In this document: positions 26,168-35,768 of the stretch, in pieces
How the letters are laid out: each line of letters opens with the position of its first letter
Numbering within the stretch: the stretch's first letter is position 1
Source of the DNA: Nitrososphaerales archaeon
GTDB lineage: Archaea; Thermoproteota; Nitrososphaeria; Nitrososphaerales; CADDZS01
Assembly: GCA_030041355.1 (NCBI GenBank)
Contig: JASHNZ010000012.1
Location: 47,263 to 111,262, forward strand
DNA: 64,000 nt
Direction of reading: 5' to 3'
Program-made: the position numbers and the translations under genes
Notes under the pieces: generated by a model
Told to the model about the DNA's origin: nothing
The model's input: only the letters and a program-made list of their open reading frames with translations
Databases searched by the model: none

Positions 26168-26848
26168 ATGTCCTCGCATTGGTTTAAGCTTCTGTCTCGA
26201 GGAGAAGACGAGGTTCTACAGCTTGTACTATCAAACCTTGATTTTTCGACAAATACGGCACGGCACCTCACTCCTCTCGTCGAGTCGCTAAAAAAACACG
26301 ACAAAGCAAGCGCGCTTCAAGAGGTAAAAACTATCGGGGATATGGAGACGCAGGCCGATGCGATGCACATTAAAGCTGTCGAAACAGTTAGTGGTGGTTC
26401 CTTTTTTGGAGGAATAAGGGAAGACATCCTCGAACTTTTGGAGACAATAGATAACATCGCCGACGCTGCAAAAGATTCTTCAAGGATTTTTTCGCAGAGA
26501 GATATTCCCTTTGAAACTATTGACTATTTGTTCAAGAGAGATGTAGCTTCGTTCATCAAAACACTCCTTGACACCGCAGACGATCTGAAAATCGCAATCC
26601 AAGCCCTAGCCCAAAGAAATGCAAAGGCAAAGATAGTGGAGCTTGCGACCAAAGTTGAGCGAAAGGAGGAAGAGGCAGACGAGATTAGAGTGTCAATCTT
26701 GGACAATTTGCTCAGAAATGAGATCAAGGCCGATCCTCTTGACATAATTTTATTGAAACAATTCTTGGAGGTGGCAGATGATGTCGCTGACAGCTCCGAA
26801 GATGCTTCCGACGTTTTGCTCGTACTCGTAGTTAAGGGCTATACCTAA
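26168..26848 (+). CDS. DUF47/PhoU-like regulator of phosphate transport
   Basis: The 226-residue all-helical protein shows the DUF47 pattern: a charged helix with ADAMHIKAVETVSGGSFFGG, FKRDVASFIKTLLDTADDL, and KQFLEVADDVADSSEDASDV. Members of this family are found beside PiT permeases and are thought to control them, like PhoU for Pst. It lies 14 bp upstream of a PiT gene, the standard pairing. ATG 26168 gives MSSHWFKLLSRGEDEVL, a normal family N-terminus. Confidence 0.9.
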   Translation: MSSHWFKLLSRGEDEVLQLVLSNLDFSTNTARHLTPLVESLKKHDKASALQEVKTIGDMETQADAMHIKAVETVSGGSFFGGIREDILELLETIDNIADAAKDSSRIFSQRDIPFETIDYLFKRDVASFIKTLLDTADDLKIAIQALAQRNAKAKIVELATKVERKEEEADEIRVSILDNLLRNEIKADPLDIILLKQFLEVADDVADSSEDASDVLLVLVVKGYT

Positions 26849-26862
26849 AAAGAGAATTTGCT

Positions 26863-27843
26863 TTGGTTGCATTTTATTCTCCGATCGAACTCGTCGTAAT
26901 CCTAATTCTGGCATGCGTGTTTCTTGCTTTCGTATTAGGATGGAATAATTCTAGCTTAACGACAGGAAACCTCTCTAATCTTGTCACTTATACTGTGGCC
27001 GTTGCACTGACCCTCGTGGGAATGCTTACTGGATTCCTGTTGGAGGGATCAAAGATGACCCATAGCGTGCTTGGAAAACTAGTGCAAACCCCGATAGGAG
27101 CTACAGAGATTCTCATAGGAACTCTTGTGTCCCTCACGCTTTTCCTAGCTCTTACATTGACCAAAATACCCGTTAGCTTGTCTAACTGCGTCGTTGGTTC
27201 CTTTGTGGGCGTAGCCCTGGCTAGCAAAGCTGTGATCAGCTCACGCTCCTTGATCGAAATTTTAGCTTCTTGGCTAATCGCTCCTTTCTTTTGCTTGGGT
27301 GTTGCCATTCTGATCTATGAGGTTGCGACGAGGTCAGAGGGATCGATTTCTCTGCCCACCGTAAGCTGGATTAATAGGCTCGTGCTCTTTGCTGCGGTCT
27401 TTTACGTCTCGTACTCTCTTGGGGCAAATAATGTCGGGCTGATCCTTTCATTTGTTATTCGGACGAACGTCCTTAAATTTTCCGTCGGAGAGGAACTCGG
27501 GATTGAACTGGCGATTTATTTTGGAATCGCATCGGGGACCATGCTATTTGGCAAGTCCATAGCCAAGGTACTTGGAGAAAAGATAGTGACTCTAAGTCAG
27601 GTCAAAACTGTCGCTGCGATGCTTGGCGCAGCATTTGTGACTTGGATCCTAACGCAATTCTCGATTCCAGTTTCATTGACACAAGTTGTCCTTGGGGGGA
27701 TGCTTGGCGCAGGTAGTGCAAAGGGCCCCACCGTCGTTAATACTCGAGGACTTATGACAATGATCTGGCGATGGGCCGCAATTACTGTACTATGCACGGC
27801 AGCGGGATATGGAATAGAATATTTGCTCCTTAAATTGTACTAA
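26863..27843 (+). CDS. pitA: PiT-family inorganic phosphate permease
   Basis: The 326-residue protein has about ten hydrophobic segments and the two inverted PiT signatures: VLGWNNSSLTTGNL near residues 24-37 and SLGANNVGLILSF near 185-197. The asparagines of these signatures are typical. It imports phosphate with H+ or Na+ and is cotranscribed with the DUF47 protein upstream. The TTG start (26863) sits 14 bp after the previous stop. Confidence 0.92.
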   Translation: MVAFYSPIELVVILILACVFLAFVLGWNNSSLTTGNLSNLVTYTVAVALTLVGMLTGFLLEGSKMTHSVLGKLVQTPIGATEILIGTLVSLTLFLALTLTKIPVSLSNCVVGSFVGVALASKAVISSRSLIEILASWLIAPFFCLGVAILIYEVATRSEGSISLPTVSWINRLVLFAAVFYVSYSLGANNVGLILSFVIRTNVLKFSVGEELGIELAIYFGIASGTMLFGKSIAKVLGEKIVTLSQVKTVAAMLGAAFVTWILTQFSIPVSLTQVVLGGMLGAGSAKGPTVVNTRGLMTMIWRWAAITVLCTAAGYGIEYLLLKLY

Positions 27844-27959
27844 AATAGTCGACTTGGTCATTTTACCTCAAAATTTAGCTTACGCTTTTTGACAGACCTG
27901 CCTCGGCGACTAATTGCGAAAGCTAGCTGACCCAAAACAAGATAAGCGCCGTTTCTAAC

Positions 27960-28250
27960 ATGGTAGTCGTGAGACAAATTTTGGGAAATATTCTAGCTTT
28001 CGTCGATATTCTCATTGATGCCAAACAGCTCGACGGAGCAATCATTTCCCTAAAACAGCTGCCAAATCTAGAGGAGGTCTATCAGGTAGCAGGTGGAGGC
28101 TGCAATGTCGTTTCTATCGTTTCTGCTACAGATATCGAAGAATTTAGGGATGTCTTGAAGAACAAAATAATGAAAATCAATGGTGTGAGGGAAACTATGG
28201 CGTCAGTTTCTCTTGCAAGTTACAAGCGGTCGCATTCCACACCCCGGTAA
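27960..28250 (+). CDS. Lrp/AsnC-type ligand-binding (RAM) domain protein
   Basis: The 96-residue protein has the beta-alpha-beta-beta-alpha-beta RAM pattern without a helix-turn-helix: ILAFVDILIDAKQLDGAII, VYQVAGGGCNVVSIVSA, and KIMKINGVRETMASVSL. Stand-alone RAM proteins bind amino acids and can pair with full-length Lrp regulators. Its glycine-rich GGGCN turn matches the ligand loop. ATG start. A second stand-alone RAM gene is at 41684-41914. Confidence 0.8.
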   Translation: MVVVRQILGNILAFVDILIDAKQLDGAIISLKQLPNLEEVYQVAGGGCNVVSIVSATDIEEFRDVLKNKIMKINGVRETMASVSLASYKRSHSTPR

Positions 28251-28325
28251 GAGCCCGAAGAAATGATTTTCGAGCATTAAGTCATCAATTAACGCTTAAA
28301 CGGGCTCTTAAACTCAAGAGCCTCC

Positions 28326-29291
28326 ATGCAATATTCTCGCTTCGGTTCAACTGGTGTCAAAGTCTCTCGCATCTGTCTTGGGACGATGTCTTTTGGCAAT
28401 GAGTCTGAATGGATGATCGAGATAGACAAGGCGCGGCCTATAATCAAAAAGGCTCTTGATCTGGGAATAAATTTCTACGACACTGCAAACGTCTACTCCC
28501 AAGGAAGATCGGAAGAAATTGTGGGAGAGTTGCTGAAGGACGTTAGAGATGATGTCTTTATTGCGTCTAAGGTTAGGCTCAATGTCGGCGAGGGGGTGAA
28601 CGACTATGGCCTCTCAAGATTTCACATTATGAGAGAAATTGACAGGTCTCTCAAAAGACTCAAGACTGATCGAATCGATCTCTATCAGACTCACCGCTGG
28701 GATTACGAAACACCGATCGAGGAAACACTTCTTGCACTAAACAATCTCGTGCGAGAAGGCAAGGTCAGGTATATCGGCGGCTCAAGCATGTTTGCTTGGC
28801 AATTTGCAAAGGCACTTTTCACCAGTGATCTCCTCGGAATTGCGAGATTTGTTTCAATGCAAAACCACTACAATCTGTGCTATCGCGAAGAAGAACGAGA
28901 GATGATTCCTCTTTGTAAAGATCAGGGCGTTGCCTTAATTCCTTGGAGTCCTCTCGCTAGAGGATTCCTGACCGGCAAGTACAGACGCAATCAAACTCCA
29001 GAAGGCGCACGGTACAGATCAGATCAGTTACTTCCCCAGCGATTTTTCAAGCCCGAAGATTTTGATGTCGTTGAGCGAGCCGAAGAGATCGCGAAAGAGA
29101 AGGGAGTTACAATTTCTCAAATTGCCCTTGCTTGGCTTTTGCATAAAGGTGTCACTGCGCCGATAATTGGAGCAACAAAGATTGAACATGTAGAGGAAGC
29201 TGTAGCTTCATGCGAATTGAAGCTTTCTGAGGAGGATTTGAAGCGCCTCGAAGAGCCATACAAACTGCATCCGATACTTGGGCACAATTAG
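28326..29291 (+). CDS. Aldo/keto reductase
   Basis: The 321-residue protein has the catalytic tetrad environment of aldo/keto reductases: D-Y in FYDTANVYSQGRSEE, Lys in FIASKVR, and His in YQTHRWD. The cofactor-binding end TAPIIGATKIEHVEEAV fits NADPH-dependent members of the tas/YajO/AKR11-like group. The substrate is unknown. It starts with ATG 28326, and it is followed by an ABC transporter gene. Confidence 0.9.
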   Translation: MQYSRFGSTGVKVSRICLGTMSFGNESEWMIEIDKARPIIKKALDLGINFYDTANVYSQGRSEEIVGELLKDVRDDVFIASKVRLNVGEGVNDYGLSRFHIMREIDRSLKRLKTDRIDLYQTHRWDYETPIEETLLALNNLVREGKVRYIGGSSMFAWQFAKALFTSDLLGIARFVSMQNHYNLCYREEEREMIPLCKDQGVALIPWSPLARGFLTGKYRRNQTPEGARYRSDQLLPQRFFKPEDFDVVERAEEIAKEKGVTISQIALAWLLHKGVTAPIIGATKIEHVEEAVASCELKLSEEDLKRLEEPYKLHPILGHN

Positions 29292-29348
29292 CACAATCCA
29301 CGATTATTTGATTGGGTTTCTAAGCTCAAGTCTCACCAGCTGAGTGAA

Positions 29349-30320
29349 ATGCAGGAAATTGATGCAATCTCCGTAGAGGATCTTACAAAGATCTATGCGG
29401 GTAAGGTTGTCGCTGTAGATCATGCATCGTTCCGAGTGAAGCAAGGAGAAATCTTCGGGCTGTTAGGTCTCAACGGGGCGGGAAAGTCAACTACTATCAA
29501 GATGCTTGCGACAATTGTGTCACCGACCTCTGGGAATGCACGAGTCCTCGGTTACGATATTTCGAAGGAAGGTCTGGAAATTAGAAAGAGAATCGGAGTG
29601 GTTCAGCAGCTTGAAAGCTATGACCGAAATCTCACTGCTAGGACTTCCCTCGCGTTATACGCGTCGCTTTGGGGAGTAGACAAAAAGGAATTCTCAAACA
29701 GGATCAATGCTCTAATCGACAAGTTTGAGTTGGGAGAAGTTCTAGATCGAAAAATTAGATGGCTCTCTTACGGTCAGAGAAGAAGACTGCAGGTACTGCG
29801 CGAATTTTTGCACGATTGCGAAATTCTCATACTTGACGAGCCAACAGTCGGCATGGATGTGTTGGCACGCCGGGCCTTTCTGGATTTCTGCAAGGAGAGA
29901 GTAAAAGGAGAAAAGAGTACGATCTTTTACACAACCCACATAGTCTCAGAAGCAGAATATCTCTGCGATAGGGTCGCGATAATTCATCATGGCAAAATAA
30001 TTGCTCTCGATTCTCCAAAAGAGCTCAAGAAGAAGTATACTGATGCCAAAACAGTCTGTGTTGTCCTAAAGGATGATTCATATTTGACGAAACTTGTCAA
30101 GGTTCTAGACGGAATGCAAAATGTTACGAGAAAGGAAATTATGGAAGACACGCCAGAAATTCATATTGTTTCGCAGGATCCATTCAAATTAATCTACGAT
30201 CTCTCCAGTCTTTTTCAATCCGACAGCTACGAAGTGGAGTCGATGTCGCTCACAGAGCCATCGCTCGAGGATGTTATTGTAGGTCTGGTCGGTGATCAAA
30301 CCAATAACGGCGTAAAGTGA
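29349..30320 (+). CDS. ABC-2 type exporter ATPase (system A)
   Basis: The 323-residue ATPase has Walker A GLNGAGKST, signature LSYGQRRRLQ, Walker B LILDEPTVGMD and a switch His in YTTHIVSE. The signature has Tyr in place of the usual Gly. It has the DrrA/CcmA-type C-terminal domain (about 230-323). It is 3 bp ahead of its permease. Substrate unknown: drug, lipid and polysaccharide precursor export are all possible. Confidence 0.9.
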   Translation: MQEIDAISVEDLTKIYAGKVVAVDHASFRVKQGEIFGLLGLNGAGKSTTIKMLATIVSPTSGNARVLGYDISKEGLEIRKRIGVVQQLESYDRNLTARTSLALYASLWGVDKKEFSNRINALIDKFELGEVLDRKIRWLSYGQRRRLQVLREFLHDCEILILDEPTVGMDVLARRAFLDFCKERVKGEKSTIFYTTHIVSEAEYLCDRVAIIHHGKIIALDSPKELKKKYTDAKTVCVVLKDDSYLTKLVKVLDGMQNVTRKEIMEDTPEIHIVSQDPFKLIYDLSSLFQSDSYEVESMSLTEPSLEDVIVGLVGDQTNNGVK

Positions 30321-30323
30321 TGC

Positions 30324-31097
30324 TTGGATTTGGTGGCAAACTCTTCATTCGCGGGAAATGTTATTTCTCTGACACTCAGGAACTTTAGGGCTTCGCTCGA
30401 TAGAGAATTTTTGGTAATTCAGCTTGTGCTTCCACTCTTCTTCATTTTCGTGGCAGGTTTTGGATACACTCTCATAGTTCCTCACGTACAGGGCATTTCT
30501 TACGAGACGTTTTTGGCTACTGGAGCGATCGCCATGACCGTAATGTCGTCGAGTATGCTTTCGGGAACCATGATCTGGTTTGATAGAAACTTTAGAATGT
30601 TCGAGCAAATTTTGATGGGTCCTTTTACCAAATTGCAATATATCACGAGCGTGACGCTTTCAGTTATACTGACGGCATTAGCCAGCGCTGCCCTTGTTTT
30701 CCTAGTTTCACTCACTGTCTCGACGGGTGTGATTTTGAGTGTTGGCTCAATTTTGGAATTGTTTGGATCCTTGATTTTAGGTTCTCTCTTTTTCGGTGGC
30801 TTCGGAATCTTTGTCTCACTTAGAGTGAAATCAAGCGAGGCTCTAGCCGCAACTATGAATTTAATGTTTTTTGTGTTTACGTTCCTGAGTTCAGTATTCT
30901 ATCCTAGCTCGAGTAAATACCTCGTTTTGAGAGTGATCTTCGAAGTAAATCCGCTTACGTACGTTGCCGATCTCGTCAGAAGATCCCTTGTTGGGCTATC
31001 CAGCTTCAATCCAAAGGCTGAAGTTATTGCTCTCATAATCGAAGGTGCCCTGATGATATACCTCGCTTCTTGGTCGATAAATAGAATCGAGCTCTGA
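30324..31097 (+). CDS. ABC-2 type permease (system A)
   Basis: This 257-residue protein has six hydrophobic segments with the ABC-2 membrane fold: LPLFFIFVAGFGYTLIV, then SSMLSGTMIWFDRNFRMFEQ and the characteristic FEVNPLTYVADLVRR near the C-terminus. It works with the ATPase just upstream. The TTG start lies 3 bp after the previous stop, so the two are surely cotranscribed. The substrate cannot be told. Confidence 0.88.
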   Translation: MDLVANSSFAGNVISLTLRNFRASLDREFLVIQLVLPLFFIFVAGFGYTLIVPHVQGISYETFLATGAIAMTVMSSSMLSGTMIWFDRNFRMFEQILMGPFTKLQYITSVTLSVILTALASAALVFLVSLTVSTGVILSVGSILELFGSLILGSLFFGGFGIFVSLRVKSSEALAATMNLMFFVFTFLSSVFYPSSSKYLVLRVIFEVNPLTYVADLVRRSLVGLSSFNPKAEVIALIIEGALMIYLASWSINRIEL

Positions 31098-31128
31098 GTG
31101 AGTACTTTCTACCGAACGTTAGGTTGGT

Positions 31129-32007
31129 CTAGTTGAATTCTTTTCTTTCGAAGAGCACTAGCCCAAGCACTGCCGTAACCACGAAATAAAGGAGCATTAT
31201 CGCAAGGCCTTCAAGTACTGTTGCATTGAACATGGTAATAGTGATAGGCGCCCCATGCCTTCCTCCAAATCCCAGTCCTGTTGTCGTGTGCGCTGGGTAG
31301 GTTGCCATCAGTATGTTTCCGATAATTTGTGAGCCGTAGGAGAGCAGGAACCATGGTTCGATATGAACGAATACATCCAATAAGTCTTCGATAACCGTGA
31401 AACCAAAAAGAAGGAGAATGACAGAGACGAGGATAGAAAAAGAAGAGCTTTTGAACGTGCAGCTGAACATGAATGTTAAACCAAGCGCGGCAATAAGATA
31501 CACTAGTGTGAAGATTAACGATTCTCCAAATTGGGAGGGAACTGACGTTCCAAAATAGTAGATTCCATTAACCAAGCAGATTGCAGTAGCGATACCTATT
31601 ATTATTAAAGAAGCAGCTACAGCTGCAAACCATTTACCAATGTAGATCGAAGCTCTGCGAATTGGATTCCCTACAAGGAAGTACCCCGTTTTGTTTTGGA
31701 ACTCTCCCGAAATCGCGTCGCCGCCGAAGAAGATTGCGCTGAAGATTACGATATATGTTGCAGAATCACCCCACCAAGTTGAGTAAAACTGTAGCCCGTT
31801 AACGAAGCCTGAGGAGCCGCCGTCATGGTACACAAGAAACGTCAGAAGCGCTTCTATTGCAAGGCCGAGTCCTAGAAGTATGAAAAATCTCCGAGACCTA
31901 AAGTAATTCCTCATCTCGTACTTCGTAATTATTCCGATCTGAGTCATGCTAGTCGGAACTCTGTTTCCTTCTAGGGAAACATCTGTCATGGAATTTTGTT
32001 GGGTCAT
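31129..32007 (-). CDS. ABC-2 type permease (system B)
   Basis: The 292-residue protein has six predicted helices and the ABC-2 pattern GIITKYEMRNYFRSRRFFILL at the start. A cytoplasmic loop, AISGEFQNKTGYFLVGNPIRR, matches the conserved coupling region of this family. It belongs with the minus-strand ATPase 10 bp upstream. The first ATG (32007) is used. It is convergent with system A. Confidence 0.85.
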   Translation of the reverse strand: MTQQNSMTDVSLEGNRVPTSMTQIGIITKYEMRNYFRSRRFFILLGLGLAIEALLTFLVYHDGGSSGFVNGLQFYSTWWGDSATYIVIFSAIFFGGDAISGEFQNKTGYFLVGNPIRRASIYIGKWFAAVAASLIIIGIATAICLVNGIYYFGTSVPSQFGESLIFTLVYLIAALGLTFMFSCTFKSSSFSILVSVILLLFGFTVIEDLLDVFVHIEPWFLLSYGSQIIGNILMATYPAHTTTGLGFGGRHGAPITITMFNATVLEGLAIMLLYFVVTAVLGLVLFERKEFN

Positions 32008-32017
32008 TTTTCTTCGA

Positions 32018-32962
32018 TCACAGTGTATCCTTTATCAAATTCAAGTAGCTATCCTCGAGAGCTGATACCGAAGCCCGGAAACTTATCATGCCGATGCGCA
32101 TAGCAGCGAGATTTGCAAGTATATTTTCTTGATTTTTCAGTCCTCCTTGGAACTTTATTCGCAAATTCCTCGAATCCATCCTTTCCACTGAGAGCACACC
32201 TTGAAGAGAAGAAATCATTTTCGTATCGTCAATGGGCCTAGAGAACCCAACCTCGACAGAGTTTGAAGATCCATCACCGGAGAATCTAGAAGTCACGTTT
32301 TCTAAGGTATCGTAAACAAGTAGTTTCCCATGATCAATCATGGCCACTTCGTCGCAGACTTCAGAAACTTCGGGTAAAAGATGTGAGCTCATGAAAATCA
32401 ATCTGTCTTTCTTTTTGAGAGATTTCACTATGTCTCTGACTTCGGCTGCGCCTCTAGGGTCAAGACCCGTGGTGGGCTCATCAAGTATCACAATTTCTGG
32501 TTCAGAGAGTATAGCCGACGCTATATCGACTCGCTGCTTCATACCCTTTGAAAATTTGCCCACCTTCTTATCGATCCATTCTTCCATCTTTACTTCGGCT
32601 ATTGCTTCCTCGAGTCGCTTCTTTCTCTCAGAAGGAGGTATGCCCCGGATTTCTGAGATCATCATGAGCGCTTCTCTAGGACTAAATGATGGATAGATTT
32701 CCGGTGTCTCGATCAACGAGCCGCAGTGGCTTAGAGCGGTTTTCTTGTTCTGATGCACAGGGACGCCATTAATAAGGGCAGAGCCTTTCGTAGCGAGAAT
32801 CATATCAGTGAATAACTTGAGTGTTGTGGTCTTTCCCGCACCATTAGGACCCAGAAAACCCACGCATTTTGATCCCTCGATCTTGAGATTCAAATTATCG
32901 AGCGCTGTGAAGGAACCGTAATTTTTCGATAGATTCACGGCTTCAAGCGAGTGACTCGGCAT
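32018..32962 (-). CDS. ABC-2 type exporter ATPase (system B)
   Basis: The 314-residue ATPase has Walker A GPNGAGKTT, signature FSKGMKQRV, Walker B VILDEPTTGLD and SSHLLPEV with the switch His. Its C-terminal domain is about 90 residues. TATAAATC at about 32979-32986 on the minus strand places the start at ATG 32962, probably leaderless. An inverted repeat lies further upstream at 33024-33039 and may be its operator. It pairs with the permease downstream. Confidence 0.9.
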   Translation of the reverse strand: MPSHSLEAVNLSKNYGSFTALDNLNLKIEGSKCVGFLGPNGAGKTTTLKLFTDMILATKGSALINGVPVHQNKKTALSHCGSLIETPEIYPSFSPREALMMISEIRGIPPSERKKRLEEAIAEVKMEEWIDKKVGKFSKGMKQRVDIASAILSEPEIVILDEPTTGLDPRGAAEVRDIVKSLKKKDRLIFMSSHLLPEVSEVCDEVAMIDHGKLLVYDTLENVTSRFSGDGSSNSVEVGFSRPIDDTKMISSLQGVLSVERMDSRNLRIKFQGGLKNQENILANLAAMRIGMISFRASVSALEDSYLNLIKDTL

Positions 32963-33023
32963 GATGCATAATAACCTGATTTATACGCTATTTGATAAAA
33001 AGAATGTTTAAGGCCATATAACT

Positions 33024-33039
33024 ATATCGGATGCGATAT
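33024..33039. promoter_or_regulatory. Inverted repeat ATATCG-GATG-CGATAT upstream of system B
   Basis: A perfect 6-bp inverted repeat around a 4-base spacer lies about 40 bp upstream of the system B TATA-like box. ABC-2 exporters are often controlled by a GntR/YtrA-type repressor that binds such sites. The regulator is not in the window, so binding is inferred from the shape alone. The stretch is also short enough for the repeat to be chance. Confidence 0.4.
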
Positions 33040-33060
33040 GTCTTTTAGGAAAGTTGGACA

Positions 33061-34752
33061 TTATCTTTGTAATAGTAATTCGACGACTGTAAACTCCACG
33101 AGCGCGGAGACGGCCATCGCAATTATGGCGGTGAAATGATTTGAAGTCAGAAGATAAGAGATTGCGTACGAGCCGATGGGGACAGCTAGCAAGCCTATTC
33201 CCAATGCGACTGAGGTCGCAAGCCTGACCATGTCTCTGCTACCCATTAAGCTAAAGCCTGAAGGCTGAAATACCGCGACTGTTTTCGACGTTCTTTTATT
33301 TCCAATCTCGGTTATAACTTTTCTATGTCCCACAATGAACAAGCTTATCTGTGCAGCTCCGGCTGTAGAAACTGCGAGGATTTCTATAAATGGAACGAAC
33401 ACGAGCACTGGCGAAGTTAGTATTTTGTGATTTTCAAGGATGAGCATAACAAGCGGGACTGGAAGATACATTAGGGCAACTATGACAGCCTTCGCATTCA
33501 CTATCGTAATCGGTCGTAGCGGCAAAGAAGTCGTCAAATCAATTGCTGAGGCTTCTGTATTCAAAAGGGCAGAGCTCATGAACATTATGAAGAATAGTCC
33601 GATTGACATCGAACTGAATATGATAGTTGCAGAGAACCTTGAAACCGATGAGAAGGATAAGAACACGATTATTATCTCAAAGATCGGAAATGCAAAGAGG
33701 AAAGCAGTTGCAGTACTTTTGGTTGCCATTCGCAGATCTTTCAAGATATAAGCAAAGAGCGGTGCTCGTGGTTTGATTGAAAATTCCTTCGTTGCCTTTC
33801 TGATTATGTTCACGCCTTGGCCTCTGGCAGCAGATGAAACAACGCCGATCGTCTTTCTGCCTAGGAATATGCCCAAGCCCAGATAAAATACGAGTATAAA
33901 ATACGAGAGTACCCGCAGGGCGCTTATTGCTTGAGAACCGAATACGGACGGATACACTGTTGAGGTAATAACCAGAGCAGAGGAGAAGGGATGAACCAAG
34001 GCAAACACTGCCCCCGTTGGAGTGGAAAGATTGCTTCTGACTGCGTGGTCGATGTAGGAGGTCAAATATGGCAGAAAGTCGAAGAAAAACCCAAAACTCA
34101 TGACGGCGATCCCCCAAGTTACGAGAAAGATGATCCGCGAAACGGAAACCGCGATTGACCTTCCTCCGCGTGTCATGTTCTGATAGAATATTCGAGAGAG
34201 AAAAATTGCGATTGCGATCCCGAAAGTTACGTTGATGCCCGAGGAGATGAGCATCAAAAACGAAGCCACCGCTGAGTGAGTCAGTAGAGCCATCGCACCA
34301 ACTTGAACTGCAATCGCGCAGATAACCTGCGAATCGAAGGTGCGAACGAAGGAAAGAAAAGTAACTAGAGAGAAATCTCTTGGCTCAAATGGTAAAGTGG
34401 AAAGAAGAGAATATGGCTCGGTGCTTGTGAATGAAGGAAGAATCTGAAACAAGTATAGGATGAGGTAACCTAAGCTTATGAGAAGGCTCAGAGAGATTGC
34501 AGAGATCAAAATAGTGCTATTATGATCGGACGGGATCGCATATTGTGCAAAAGGAAAAGCTGATCCAATGCCGATAAAGAACGTGAAAGTAATTTTAGAA
34601 ATTCTGGTGCTTCGAATGATTGATCTTACACCCTGTTCTGGACTCGTTCGAGAAAATCTGCTCTGATTTCCAGCGCGATTCAGCTGAGCAGATCTGAATG
34701 CTACTTCAAGATACGGAGTCCTGCTTAGCCGCCAGGCTTCGCGAAACTTCAT
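33061..34752 (-). CDS. Large ABC-2 type permease (system C)
   Basis: The 563-residue protein has about twelve hydrophobic segments, twice the number of an ordinary ABC-2 subunit, so it may be a fused or duplicated permease. The stretch FSIKPRAPLFAYILKDLRMATKS is a cytoplasmic loop similar to those in archaeal ABC-2 exporters. It starts at ATG 34752, 14 bp after the system C ATPase. The substrate is unknown; its size and absence of a signal peptide suggest an export or lipid-handling role. Confidence 0.8.
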   Translation of the reverse strand: MKFREAWRLSRTPYLEVAFRSAQLNRAGNQSRFSRTSPEQGVRSIIRSTRISKITFTFFIGIGSAFPFAQYAIPSDHNSTILISAISLSLLISLGYLILYLFQILPSFTSTEPYSLLSTLPFEPRDFSLVTFLSFVRTFDSQVICAIAVQVGAMALLTHSAVASFLMLISSGINVTFGIAIAIFLSRIFYQNMTRGGRSIAVSVSRIIFLVTWGIAVMSFGFFFDFLPYLTSYIDHAVRSNLSTPTGAVFALVHPFSSALVITSTVYPSVFGSQAISALRVLSYFILVFYLGLGIFLGRKTIGVVSSAARGQGVNIIRKATKEFSIKPRAPLFAYILKDLRMATKSTATAFLFAFPIFEIIIVFLSFSSVSRFSATIIFSSMSIGLFFIMFMSSALLNTEASAIDLTTSLPLRPITIVNAKAVIVALMYLPVPLVMLILENHKILTSPVLVFVPFIEILAVSTAGAAQISLFIVGHRKVITEIGNKRTSKTVAVFQPSGFSLMGSRDMVRLATSVALGIGLLAVPIGSYAISYLLTSNHFTAIIAMAVSALVEFTVVELLLQR

Positions 34753-34766
34753 TTACGTTCTTCTTC

Positions 34767-35585
34767 TTAGTTGGTGGTGAAGAAAGCTTCACGAAGTGTC
34801 CTAACTGTCTCTGCGATTTCTTCCTCTTCGTGTGTGAGCTTTAGAAAGACTTCTTCAAGTGTCGCAGCGCCACCTTGTCGTCCGCTTGCCGCCTGTCTTA
34901 ATTCATCTAATGAACCCTCGGCAACAATTTTACCTTGGTAGATGATTCCGATTCTGGTGCAGATATGTTCCGCTACTTCCATGATGTGCGTCGAAAATAG
35001 GACTGCTCCTCTGTTTTTCTCTGTGTGGAATGAAATGAGATCCTTCAAAATCCTGCTACTTTTCGCATCGAGTCCGTTCAGCGGCTCATCCAAAAGAAGT
35101 AGCGGAGGTTCATGCATCAGCGAGGCTATTATCGACACCTTCTGTTTGGTTCCCATCGAGAGCGTGGCGATGGGAGAATCGTAGTACTCGTTTAGCCCAA
35201 ACGCCGTGGCTAGCCGGGCTACTCGTTCATTGGCCAATTTCGTGTCTATTTTTCTCACAGAAGCTACAAATTCGAAGAAATCTCTGGGAGAGAGTGACTC
35301 GTAAAGCGTAGAATTCTCTGAAACGTATCCGATGGATGACTTTACCTCAACCGGGTTTGCATTGGGATCATACCCTAGGACTCTTACGGTTCCGGAAGTT
35401 GGCTCGATCAGTCCGTTGATGATTTTGATTAGAGTACTCTTGCCGGCACCGTTGGGTCCCAGAAGGCCATAGATTTCTCCGCGCGTAACTTTAAGGTTTA
35501 GTCCAGACAGTGCCGTTACGGTGCCGTACTGCTTGACCACATCGGAAGCTTCGATAATTGAACTAAAAGCTGGAATTTGAGACAA
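34767..35585 (-). CDS. ABC-2 type exporter ATPase (system C)
   Basis: The 272-residue ATPase has Walker A GPNGAGKST, signature LSMGTKQKV, Walker B LLLDEPLNGLD, and FSTHIMEV with the switch His. It shows the short C-terminal segment of a small exporter ATPase. It starts at TTG 35585, and a TATA-like TTAAATCC is at about 35625-35632 on the minus strand. It pairs with the large permease 14 bp downstream. Confidence 0.9.
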   Translation of the reverse strand: MSQIPAFSSIIEASDVVKQYGTVTALSGLNLKVTRGEIYGLLGPNGAGKSTLIKIINGLIEPTSGTVRVLGYDPNANPVEVKSSIGYVSENSTLYESLSPRDFFEFVASVRKIDTKLANERVARLATAFGLNEYYDSPIATLSMGTKQKVSIIASLMHEPPLLLLDEPLNGLDAKSSRILKDLISFHTEKNRGAVLFSTHIMEVAEHICTRIGIIYQGKIVAEGSLDELRQAASGRQGGAATLEEVFLKLTHEEEEIAETVRTLREAFFTTN

Positions 35586-35768
35586 GTTTCTTTGAATCCC
35601 AGCTCCTATAGAAAATGAACGGATTTAACAATGACGAGCAGACAAATCCGGAGCTCGCAACTGTATATTGTCGATTATTTGATAACGATAAGAGATCGAA
35701 ATTCAATGGGGAATTCTTAGAATAAGCTAGGCTTAACTTAAAAGTATGCATAGATCATTAGGCATACC

